Shown here: positions 24,865 to 34,964 of the stretch, in pieces | Numbering within the stretch: position 1 is the first letter of the stretch | Layout of the letters: the number at the start of each line of letters is the position of its first letter | Source of the DNA: Paragonimus skrjabini miyazakii | Lineage: Eukaryota > Platyhelminthes > Trematoda > Plagiorchiida > Troglotrematidae | Direction: 5' to 3' | Length of the DNA stretch: 64,000 nt | Assembly (NCBI GenBank): GCA_014338405.1 | Contig: JTDE01000026.1 | Location: 149,359-213,358, forward strand | Program-made: the position numbers and the translations under genes | Notes under the pieces: generated by a model | Database searches by the model: none | The model's input: the letters and a program-made list of their open reading frames with translations, nothing else | Told to the model about the DNA's origin: nothing

Positions 24865-27030
24865 CTGAGAAAAAAATACAAATACAGCAATGCAATTTAC
24901 TCTAGATGTGACTATTACTAAGCTGACGTGACAGTTTTATGTGAAAGAGAAGTAACAGTTAGATGGTCTAAAATAAGTCCACGGAAAAATTGCTGTCTAC
25001 TCAGTGAAACAGTTCATCGCAACTGAATCGTTGTAGTTTTGACTACAAGATTCGAAAACAATCACTTTGACGAGACAGCCTGTGCCTCAGTATCACTCGT
25101 GAACATCGTTACGCGTGATGAGTCGATTGAGTCACATTTTAGTGGTTAGCAATGAGTTTTTATCGCACTCAATAAAAACGCGGACAGATACACTACTGAA
25201 ATGACTCAGGCAAAACAATTTTGGTCAGAGGGTCGCCGCTATTTTGGTTGTCTTCAACATATGAGTGACAAACATTTGGGCTGCATTGTGTTGCCATCAA
25301 AACCCAGCCACTCGCAGGTACCATATTTCAGAGACTATAACTATGTAAAACTTTCGCCTCACGGAAATTTCATTCTCTCTTGATTGGTCACGTGACTGAT
25401 GTGACCAGTCAATCGGTGAACACAAAAGGGAGTTTGAAGGCGTAAATGCTCACGAGGATGCTGAATCTGAATGGCATTCATAGTAGCGCAACGTTTCGGG
25501 TGTTTTCATTTGTGTTATTCAGCCTGATCACTTTTACGATCTGAACTGTTTGCGGACATTTTGGTTAAAATGCTGCTGACTTCAGAGACTGCTCATTGCT
25601 CCTCTACTCAAAACAACCGTCATGAACACTGATCCATCATTTTGTTGGTAACCTTGTTTTTGCCATCCAGTGTTGTAGTATCACAGAGGAGCGTGATTTT
25701 CAAACCTTACTAACGCCTACAAAGACTCAAATACTTTCAAGTTTACCGAGACTGAGGTCGATTACCTTCAAACTAATTAACGGGGTTTCCAAATATCACG
25801 TGACATCCACCTCAGTCATCTAGTCGCAATCGATATTCACAGATCGGGTCCTAATGAATAACAGCTGGATTCGCAACTTGAGCTTGTCGGATGAAAGCTC
25901 CGCCTTGGGGAACGGTTCGAACACGGACTGAAAGTTTTACGGGAGTGTCCGTTTTTGTCTTACACACCATGTAACAACTTCCTGTTATTGTGACTAATGC
26001 CTACAAAAACTAATGACCCGAATTGCGCTAACAAATGAGATGTTAGCAATCCAGATCACTTACTCTGAACATGCGGAATCAGTTTGTGGGAGATTGAATA
26101 AAATTATTGAAATTGTCGTGATTAGGACTTGCCAACCTATTCGAACAACAGCTGTGGTTTCGATATCATAGTGAGGAAGACAGCTTTTGAAACGACCTAC
26201 TTTATGTTATTAAACATTGATTAAACCCGGTCTCAAGTTTTTAACGAATTCAAAGAAAACACTAAACTCATTGCTAGTTTCATGGCTAGGAGTATAGGTT
26301 TCAAGCAAATTTCAAACTGAACCTGTCTCCACTAAATAAACCTTGATCTGTTTGGTCATAAGTACTGACCACATTTGCTAGTCTTTGGAATGCAGCTGCG
26401 TAGCCATCACTCCACTTATTTGGTGAGAACATTTAGTGAATATTCGAAATGTTGACCAATTTTTGATTATTTCCAGATTATCAATGGCTCCTTGGGAAAC
26501 TTAGAATACTTATCGATTTGCGTAAAACCATGTGTTCTGTGGTCTATCATGTGAACAACTTTTTGCAGAACGATGAGCTAGCCATTTCTGTATGCACACA
26601 TTCCTGTTCACAGGAATCTGCAATAATAAAATGCGACCCAGAATTGAGACAGTCTTCAGCTTTGAGTGGAAGTTTTGGTTCTCGTTGTGATCTTCATATA
26701 ATGTAATTATGTGAATCAAGCAGGCGTAGTCTTGTGAAAATCTCGTGGACAGGAGAGTGATGGCAGTCACTCAGTAAGATTTTGATTAAATCACCCATAG
26801 TTGCTCATCACTTTTTCATTTAAACAGACCTCTCAAATAAAAGAGGCGACATATAAGAGTTTTACCTTGACAAGTGCTCATCGATAGTCTACACTAATTT
26901 CATGATGGAAATTTAACCATCAATCTGTTCTTTTTTGACAGCTTTCTTGACAACTAGACTATCTACTGTTTAATATACTGAATTCCCTTTATCTAGTAAG
27001 TCCATTTATTCATAACAAAGAAAAGAACAC
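24865..27030. other. Non-coding, probably intron
   Basis: Nothing coding is supported. If the minus-strand exons at 24.1-24.9 kb and 32.8-33.1 kb belong to one gene, this is part of a long intron of about 8 kb that also holds two PLE insertions. Confidence 0.4.
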
Positions 27031-27034
27031 AACT

Positions 27035-27610
27035 TGAGATGTTAATATTTCAATTTGCCCTCTAACTCCAACGTAGGACCAGCAAATTTCATATAAGTGC
27101 ACAAAGCAACAACATTTGAACGAACCAATCACATAGTTCTGACCTTTCACGCGCTAATAGTGTAGTCAATTCCATGGCAAGGATATTGTCTGCGTCAGCG
27201 CCTGCTGTGCACAAAAAACCGGACGATGTTTTCGGATTAGCATTGCCTCATTGATCGTTAACAGCTTCGAGTTACGATTACGTAACAATATCTTGAACGG
27301 TTTAACACGGTCAACTAGGTGGCCGGTTGCTAAGATGGGCTTGACGATCGATGAAGCCGGATTCTATGGGCTTGTTATAGTCATGACGTTGGTTTTTGAC
27401 ACTGCAATTGATAACCACTTGGAAATTTGCTCCATCATACGCTGACATAAGCGCCAATCTGTTCTGGCAATATGAACGTCGTTGCAACTGCAGTTGGGTT
27501 GGTATGTTACGTGAAAAATAGACTGATCAGGTGAGTGTGTATCACTGCTCTGGGAACCAAACCCTCAGTGGCTGAGAGAACGTGTAATTGGGTCACTTAG
27601 TAGGTGCGCG
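27035..27610 (-). mobile_element. 3' fragment of the hammerhead PLE family, decayed
   Basis: Read on the minus strand, this matches the 3' part of the PLE copy at 51849-53950, segment by segment: the end of the RT-endonuclease linker, the NCSC...RTD region of the GIY-YIG endonuclease, the stretch downstream of the ORF (GCGTGAAAGGTCAGAACTATG), and the terminal TATAGAATTTGC-like block. The terminal hammerhead is reduced to traces (GAAATATTAACATCTC survives, the CTGATGA core is gone). Coding is broken by many stops and indels. It is much older than the two long copies and is 5'-truncated, the usual result of incomplete target-primed reverse transcription. Confidence 0.75.
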
Positions 27611-27614
27611 GTAT

Positions 27615-30600
27615 AGCCGACATCAGTTTGTGACCAGTGTTGGTCAGATGGTCACCTTTGAATTCAATCTCCAGAAATATTTTCTTCTTCCCTACATTGC
27701 CACTTTTGGTTCTTTCTTTTTATTGTTGATGTTCCGGGGTGTTTTCAGTAATCAGTACTAATACTAGTATTAAACGCATTACTCACTTTGTTAAACCAAG
27801 TAACTGATTTCAAGTTGACTGATAAGGTGGGATAAGATAGGCGCACACTCTGAAGAATGCTTAAGTAAAGCCCCTTCTGGCTTCTTGACTGTGGTCTGAA
27901 GAACAATGAACACCTTTGATCGGGGACCGTGTCTGGTGTGGCGAAGAGTGGAAGATATTGGCATTATGGCTACGAGTCTCTGTGTTTACCGTTGCAATGT
28001 TTTCTTTTCTATCTCTCTGCGTATATTTTCTCCCGTCCACCATATACGATACAACTTTTCTCATATTGGGGTGTATTTATCATTCCTGGTTATTTTCACA
28101 AATTAAATGTATAGGGTTTCGAGCACTCAGTAGTAACTCAAAAACAGGTGCTGTATCAATTCCGATGACAGTAAGATCACTTTATAATTGATGAAAAGGA
28201 AATGTAGCTGATAACCTAAAGATGACAGGTCGAGCTTAACTACTGAATGGTGAGTGACGCGGTAGTCAAAGTGATATTTTTGTTGAGAACAAACAGCGTG
28301 TTTGAAATTGAATTCGAAACGTTAACGTTTACTATTGACAAACCCTAGTAAGGACAAGACCCGATTATGGTGCATTTTTCGAAATTAGCTACAATATAAT
28401 TCCACGGTAATTCAAAAACATTAACTGCCGGGGATAATTCGTGTGTTTTACTTTAAATAAGTTTCGCTTCTGCCGTTGAGGCTTTCTTCAGACCGAATAG
28501 ACCAGCTTCAAAATGATATTTCCTCAGCAAAAATACCACCTGGGATTTCGAAGGTGATGTTGTGCTTTTATTGTACAAAAGGAATTGAAAGTGTAGCACT
28601 AGTAACTGACGACATAACGACTAAGTAACCAACCAGACTTTCCGCTCCTTACAAAATTATACTGTACACTTGAGATGAACTTCGTACGCATCGAATTTTT
28701 AAATAATTTTACGCCGATCTTGCGCTCAGTTGAACAGAATGGCAAATAAATTCGCTGCAACAGTGAACAAAACAGCGTCACAATAGTCACGAATGCGGCG
28801 ATCAAGCATAAAAGATGAAGTATCCTGTATTTACAGTTAATTCTATTGTAATCTATCTAAGTATGAAATTGGCTGAACCCTATTGTAATACATGAAACAA
28901 TAATATGAAGACAATCAATGTCTTTTTTGGTTAAAATATCCATACGATATTTTAGTCAGAACAGCACCTACTTACCAGCCTTTTAACATAATGTCTATAA
29001 CAGTTACTTGCACGATCTTGATAACATTTCCATTTTGCTGATTACGACTCCCAACTGAACTTGACGAAATACACAAAACGATATTATTGAATTTTGTCGT
29101 GCACTAATCATCAAAGGTTCTTAGCTTTATAGATTTATGTACGATAAGGTGAAGTCTTCACCAATAATTTGATGTCAGACAATCATTTTTAAATGTTGTG
29201 TTGCTCGGTTTGTAAACGAAGAAAGGTAAATAGTATTGAGTTGGTTAAATGTATGTGAAGGGGTTGTGTTCTAATAGAGCGATGGACTACACGAAGATAT
29301 CACACCGAATGATTTGCGAATTTATTGTTATCATGAGACCAAAAGAAAAGCTGAGAAAATCGTTTTGCTGTTGCTTTCAAGTGTATGTTTCTGACAGCAT
29401 ACTGAGATCAAAACAGATGAGTTTTTGTGTTATCTCTTTGTACGGTAAATTAAAATGTTGATCTACTAGAGTTATTTGTTAAGCAATGTGTCCAACCTCT
29501 CATCTGAATTGATGAAGCTTATCCTGGGTCACCAGTTGCCCCAATTTTTCTGAATACTAATGAGACGTGCAGATGTAACTGGAAATGCAAGTAGTGCGAA
29601 ACTAACGATTTCGGGTAACCTATTTGAGCAAATATCCTGTACATTCGGTCAGTGTGGCGGGCTAGTGAGAAAACGGACGCTGACCGTGTAAGGCTTTATA
29701 ATCATGACCCTTTCAGTGTTCACTACATAGATGGGTAATGTAATTCGAGAAAATTCTTACAATATGCCCAATAAAATGACTATTAAATGAATGACTTCGA
29801 AGAAAATAATACATAAGCCCCCAACCCTGTATAACGTGTAAAAAAATGTTTATGTGTGACCTGATGTGTTTGGAAAAGTATATGGATGTAAACTGGATCT
29901 CTTAATTGTCATTTACAATGCACTGAGAATTTACTCATCGTAACTATCTAAACTGGGTATAGCATTTTATCTAACTTTGGAATATATTACAACTTCCAAA
30001 CCAATGGTTACATAATATGTAAATAGACAGATATTTTTTGTTGCTGCGTTCTGCAATCTTCATTGGCTGGTCGAAACAACCGATTTTACAACCACCGTTG
30101 TTGTGCTTGACAATCCAGATGTCTTGTTTTATTGTTTTATATATAATCCATGCAAACCTCATTCACTCCTAAAAGCTAGATGAAAATCACCTCATACATT
30201 ATCGGGTATAGCGCGTGTTGCCTTGCAAACATGCGAGGCTAATCAGATAGCGTTGTTTTCACATCGCTTTCCTTACAGATTACTTTCTATGGTGTCTCTA
30301 CGAAGTGTCTGTTAAGTATTCAACTTTCTTATTTCTAACCATCTGCTGTTGTTTGTGTAAAAACTGTGTTTGGTAATTGTGCTAAAAACAGACAAACACA
30401 CAAAAATAAGGCTAGCGGACATTTTAAAAATATTTCTAATGAAGAAACTATATACTGTACGTTAATTATTAATGTCAAATTTCCGAAGTAAGTCTTTGAA
30501 GTAATTAATACAACCAGGTCAAAATATCATCATATATAGCATGCACGGTATTTTATCTAACTTGATCTGATTTACACAATTTACAGTCAGGATTTTAAAT

Positions 30601-30670
30601 TGTATTGGATAGGATTTTATTTCTTCAGAGTAGTTACAACAGAGATGTTCAGTGTTATCCTCTTTCAGAT
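27615..30670. other. Non-coding, nothing recognised
   Basis: Overlapping short frames on both strands at 27861-28191 exceed 60 codons but lack splice or motif support. Nothing repeat-like was recognised up to the PLE that begins near 30673. Confidence 0.45.
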
Positions 30671-30893
30671 CCATGCGAGACATCTCTAAAATGATTCTGA
30701 AAGCTTTGTTGATCACGGTCGACCGACTGATTTTCAGTAGCACTCGCACCTCACCTCTTCACACTGTTCCAGAGCCATTTCGTAAGGTGCTCATAAATCC
30801 TCTCCGACAGTAGCTAAGTTATGTTCTCAAATTAGCCTACTGGAAAACAACAAGCTACAAAGTAGGTAAGGAATGACGAAAAATAGATATATC

Positions 30894-30936
30894 TCGCGAG
30901 ACGTGAACATTTCGATTTAGTCTCATCAGTCATCAG
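30894..30936 (-). ncRNA. Hammerhead ribozyme motif, 5' terminus of PLE copy 1
   Basis: On the minus strand: CTGATGA core at 30929-30923, a stem II of only two pairs (GA/TC) around a 5-nt loop, GAAA at 30913-30910, a short stem III (ATG with CGT, one G-U wobble), and cleavage base C30900 followed by TCGCGA. Stem I is partly spoiled by a local duplication that places a second CTGATGA just upstream, leaving two good pairs next to the core plus a wobble. It is probably weak or inactive. Its strand is the same as the host exons nearby. Confidence 0.65.
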
Positions 30937-30956
30937 TCAGCAAATTTTGTGCAAAC

Positions 30957-32640
30957 TACACCATCAATGAGGTCAAAGAAATGACTGGCCTAGTCTACCT
31001 CAAGTTAGACAAGGGCTCTGGTGTCGTCATAATGAAGAAAGAATACTATGTAGCCAAGATAAATGTGGTATTTTATGATGCACGGAAATTCCAATTGGAT
31101 ACCAGGCCTAGTAACAATTTCCTGATTGAAAAACAAACATCAAGGAAACTACAAATATTGATGCTCCATGGATATATTTCTGAGGTTCACTATAAGAAAC
31201 CGAAACCAACAGACACACAAATACCGAGGATGCTGAGTTCATCAAAAATCCATAGGACGGGTATCCCGCTACGACCAATATTATTCACGAACAACTCGGT
31301 ATACCACAAGCTGGCGCGATGGTTAGTGGATATCCTCAAAACAGTTCGTGAATTGTTGTCCCCCAATTGTGTTCGTAATTTCTTGGAGTTCGCAGAAATT
31401 TTGTGGAACAATTCATTAAGTCCAAAGATGATGCACTCGGTCGACATAGACTCGTTATTTGCTAATGTTACGGTGCGTGAAACCGTCAAAACTTCATGTG
31501 ATCACATTTTTAATCAGAATGTAAATGTAGGTAATCCATTAGATCTTCTTAAGAATCTCGGTTTTGCTTCTGCAGAAAACATTCTGTTCGAAGGTGTTAA
31601 CTATAGACAGATTGATGGTGTAGCCATGGGTAGCCCACTGGATCCGATATTGGCGGATGTACGTTTTGGAATTCTTGAAAGGCAATTTCAAGAAAGGATT
31701 TTGGCGGGCCTGCTTCACAAATGTTATGTGGACGATATTTTAGGTTTACTGATGAATGTGCTTTTATTTCATTTTATAATTATTTGAACTCCCTCTACCC
31801 AAACCTTTCTGTATCTTATGAGGTGGAAGTTAATAATTGCTTGCCGTTCTTAGACATTCTTATAACCAGGCGTCAAGACGGTACATTACAACGATCTGTT
31901 TATCGCAAGCCAACTTGGAGTGGAAAATATTTGCAGTTCTCTAGCTTCGCGCCTATTGCTCATAAACGAGGGCTAGTGAGAACGTTATTCCACAGAGACA
32001 GAGTGATTTGCACGGCAGGTCGATTGGAGAAAGAAGAAAAGTTTATTAGGGAAACGCTGGTGGATAACGGCTATCCTGAAAAGTTTGTGGATATCCACAG
32101 TAAGATGAAAGAACCAAAAGTGATAAGCTGTAGTTGCGCAGAAATGGAACATATTTCTGCAAATTCAATTCAATGATGACCACTTTGCTAACAGAATTAG
32201 TCATAAATTGATGTCAGCGTTGCAACGCACCTACCCAGCTACCCATCGACGCATCCTGCTAAGTACTAAGGACTAGGCTCTTCATAGCGGTGATGCACAC
32301 CCAACCGGTCAGTCTGTCTGCTACGTAATCAACCAGTTCAATTGCAGTTGCAATGACATCTACATAGGTAGGACAGATCGGCGTTTGTATCAACGTATGG
32401 CTGAGCACATTCCTAAGTTGTTATCAACGGCAATATAAAAAAACGACCTATTGACTGTAACTAGCTCGAAGGCCCCGGCTTGGTCGATCGCCAAACACAT
32501 TTTAGCAACCGGTCACCTAGTTGACCCTGTTAATTCGTTCAAGATATTGTTACATAATCGCAACTCGAAACTGTTAGCGATTAGCGAGGCAATTCTAATC
32601 AAAAACATCGGCCAGTATTGTGTGCATGAAAGGCGCTGAC
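30957..32640 (+). pseudogene. PLE ORF: reverse transcriptase + GIY-YIG endonuclease, frameshifted
   Basis: PLE proteins copy RNA at a nick made by their own GIY-YIG nuclease; their RT is related to telomerase. Here the frame reads NYTINEVKEMTGLVYLKLDK, then KIHRTGIPLRPI, SVDIDSLFANV (first catalytic Asp region), VAMGSPLDPILAD and CYVDDIL with the intact catalytic YVDD (about 31720-31740). Directly after this the frame is shifted by a small deletion, and the ORF continues in another frame with NNCLPFLDILITRR and RKPTWSGKYLQFSSF. A second frameshift near 32135 separates the C-terminal nuclease, which reads CYVINQFNCSCNDIYIGRTD, then MAEHIP and, after a stop, AKHILATGHLVDP. The YIG...R and the following Glu remain. 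Two frameshifts and at least one stop make this copy non-functional. Confidence 0.85.
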
Positions 32641-32765
32641 GCAGTCAACCTCCCTGCCATGGAATTGACAACACTATTAAAGCGTGAAAGGTCAGAACTA
32701 TGTGGTTGGTTCGTTCAATTATTGTTGCTATACGCAGTTTGTATAGAATTTGCTAGTTTTACGTT

Positions 32766-32805
32766 GGCGACTGATGAGTGTAAATCGAAATGTTAACATC
32801 TCGCG
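32766..32805 (+). ncRNA. Hammerhead ribozyme motif, 3' terminus of PLE copy 1
   Basis: Stem I is GCGA (32767-32770) with TCGC (32801-32804). The CTGATGA core is at 32771-32777. The stem II region 32778-32786 has only its closing G-C pair. GAAA is at 32787-32790. Stem III is ATGT (32790-32793) with ACAT (32796-32799) and a 2-nt loop, and cleavage is predicted after C32800. The poor stem II suggests reduced activity compared with the equivalent motif at 53905-53942. Confidence 0.7.
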
Positions 32806-32845
32806 ATATGAGGCTTATCAAATTATTGGCATTTTGTGAACCTAC

Positions 32846-33109
32846 CCATTTCGGTGAAGTCACAGGTGAAGTAGGACCGTGATCTTCTTCTTTGTGCTGC
32901 ATGTAGTGGGGCATGTTTGCGAATCGTTCATCGTTCTTTATACTTTGTAATCTCCATAACGGGTTGAGCCTATGTGGTCCGTGTTCATCTCCGTTTGTTA
33001 TTCTGGTCTGTACATCTTGTTGAGAACGAATCATCATCATATTGGAGATAATTGAACTGGCTTGTTTTAACTGTTTATCGATTTGTTCGTTCTGTGTATG
33101 CATTGATTT
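32846..33109 (-). CDS. Internal exon, coiled-coil/disordered protein
   Basis: The minus strand is open for 264 nt (88 codons) from a TTTTATCTGACCTGACAG acceptor to TGG followed by GTAGGT, phase 0 at both ends. The peptide begins KSMHTQNEQIDKQLKQASSI and shows heptad-like spacing of Ile, Leu and Met over its first 30 residues, then becomes polar (GPHRLNPLWRLQ, MQHKEEDHGPTSPVTSPKW). Joined to the exon ending at 34293 (FNEIEQKT), the heptad pattern runs across the junction, which supports the link. The donor is only about 28 nt from the end of PLE copy 1. If the donor is skipped, the frame continues into the PLE hammerhead and stops 30 codons later. The protein is unidentified. Confidence 0.65.
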
Positions 33110-34292
33110 CTGTCAGGTCAGATAAAATAAAGGAATGTAAGATAAATATGGTAGATTACATTACCGTATACACTGTTGGCCAGAAATTCTCCTTATTTCG
33201 GTTATCTATATATAAGTTGTATGCCATAGTTGACTACAACATTAAACGTTTTTATTGATGTTTGTTACAACTGCTAACTATAAAACACAACGTGCCCGGA
33301 ATAACGGTAACAAAAATGGATGAAATTGAAAAACTTTATCATTTTACACAATTTGTGGTTAGACTGCAGGGTAAACATTTGAAAACTGATTGCTTTAATG
33401 CATAACCTTGGTATGAAATCAGTCCACAACCCCTAAAATGAAAGATATTTTCTTTACTTATGAATCACCGCAAAGCATTATGGAAATTATTGACTTGTCT
33501 GGGGAAAATCTCACTATAATTACGTTACATACAAGCATAACGAAACTAGTCATTTAAGTAGGTATATTTTATTGAAACTGTGACAGATTAACCAATAACG
33601 CCAATGGCACTTTTTAAAAATACTATGCAACGGTATGCATTATCTTAATCAGTGATAGCTACAATGGCTTATATAAACAGCAGTGTTTCTAAAATGCAGT
33701 TTTCTAGCGAGAATATCTGGGTAGAGAACAGATTCCCGTTTTTAAGATCAGTTTTCTCGTGTTTCAGATTAATCTACATTTACAAGCAATCTGTACTACA
33801 TGCTCACATATTTGACCGGTGTTTTAACCAACATTCCTTACTTCCGAATATTAGTTAATTGATATGTTTTGTAGCATCTATAGATATAAAACAATTATGA
33901 ACATCAAACAGAACAGACTGCTAAACTGTTACTTCCGTAAGTTGGTGAGTGCGACGTATATTGTGACTCATCACTTGTGCATACCTGATGAAAAACGACC
34001 AATTATCCATTGCATGAGTGAGCTCTGATGACCTTAAAAATTATCTATTTGAGTGCCTATAGCAGAACAAGTGTAGTTCGTGGATCAGTAGAGAAGACAT
34101 GTAGAAACCAACTGTGTTTTCTACGATCGTTAACCAACCAAAAGAGTGCTCCTTATAACGCCACACAATCGGATCATTAAAGATCGTAGAACCGTAAAAC
34201 TTGGTTGAAAATACGGTACAAATTGAAAGAGTATTAGGTTCATGTTATTGATATTTCTTACGTGAATTGATATGGTATAGGCTATTACTTAC
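33110..34292 (-). other. Probable intron of the minus-strand gene
   Basis: This lies between the donor at 34292 (GTAAGT on minus) and the acceptor at 33110, about 1.2 kb. It is AT-rich with no coding signal or recognised repeat. Length and borders fit an ordinary intron. Confidence 0.5.
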
Positions 34293-34961
34293 CGTTTTTT
34301 GCTCAATCTCATTAAATAACTGATTTATGGCAACTAATGACAACTTAGGCTCACGGACGCTTTTGTTCGGTGAAATAGCTTCTCTAGAGGCCTCACGTGA
34401 ACGTGGAAGGCGTGGGTAATGATGTGCTCCTTGTGTTTTCTCTTTGAATGTCTGAAATTCGTCCGTCTTTTCACTCGATCTGAAATGGTCTATCAATTCC
34501 TTCTTGTTTGATGTGTCCTTTTTGTGAAAATTTATTGACTGCCCTCCGTCGCGTTCTCCAGCATAGCCGTCACTATCGTAACTGTATCTAATATGTTCTT
34601 GAATCACAGGGTTATCATCATTGACCGATGCAATTTCCTTATCTAGCCCATTTTGTTCGAATTGTTCCATCAACCATTGCATCAGAGTTCCATCTTTGTC
34701 GATTCCTGCTCTAACATTAGGCTTCAGCAGAGGAGAGGTTGGCTTCGGTTTCACTGGAATCGCTTCATACTTCCGAGTTTTACATACGTCGCAGTCTGAA
34801 ATGTCTGACTTGGAAATGAGGCCGGTTCGATTCGTATGACCTGTGAACGTTTTGTGGGTTTGTTCTCTATTGTTATTGTTGTTACCATTGTTGATACCGC
34901 CGTTGATTCTTGCTTGCAGAATGACCGGAAAGTGGTCTGTCACGGATACCATTTTTGGAAG
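34293..34961 (-). CDS. Internal exon, unidentified polar protein with Asn run
   Basis: The minus strand is open for 669 nt (223 codons) from a TTTTTCTGCACCCATCAG acceptor to ACG followed by GTAAGT, phase 0 at both ends. The peptide starts LPKMVSVTDHFPVILQAR, has a low-complexity NNGNNNNN run near residue 25, a CDVCKTRK segment near residue 52, a short amphipathic stretch TLMQWLMEQFEQNGLDKEI near residue 85, and ends SLVAINQLFNEIEQKT, likely the start of a coiled coil continued in the next exon. There is no signal peptide, membrane segment or enzyme motif. An ATG at codon 4 (AAAATGG context) could act as a start if this were a first exon, but the good acceptor argues for an internal exon. Function unknown. 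Confidence 0.7.
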
Positions 34962-34964
34962 CTG

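Larger units (their letters stand above)
30673..32812 (+). mobile_element. Penelope-like element copy 1, near complete, with inverted hammerheads
   Basis: A roughly 2.1-kb element related over its whole length to the copy at 51849-53950. In order it has a non-coding or decayed 5' section of about 220 nt, a terminal block with a minus-strand hammerhead (about 30894-30936), a broken ORF for reverse transcriptase plus GIY-YIG endonuclease (30957-32640), a short 3' untranslated part, and a terminal block with a plus-strand hammerhead (32766-32805). The two terminal blocks are inverted copies of each other. Element borders are set by where similarity between the two copies stops. It is antisense to the minus-strand exon at 32846-33109 and ends about 28 nt beyond that exon's donor site. 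Confidence 0.85.

Noticed and set aside
31190..31489. Minus-strand frame of 99 codons
   Set aside because: It is antisense to the PLE reverse transcriptase, which explains the openness.
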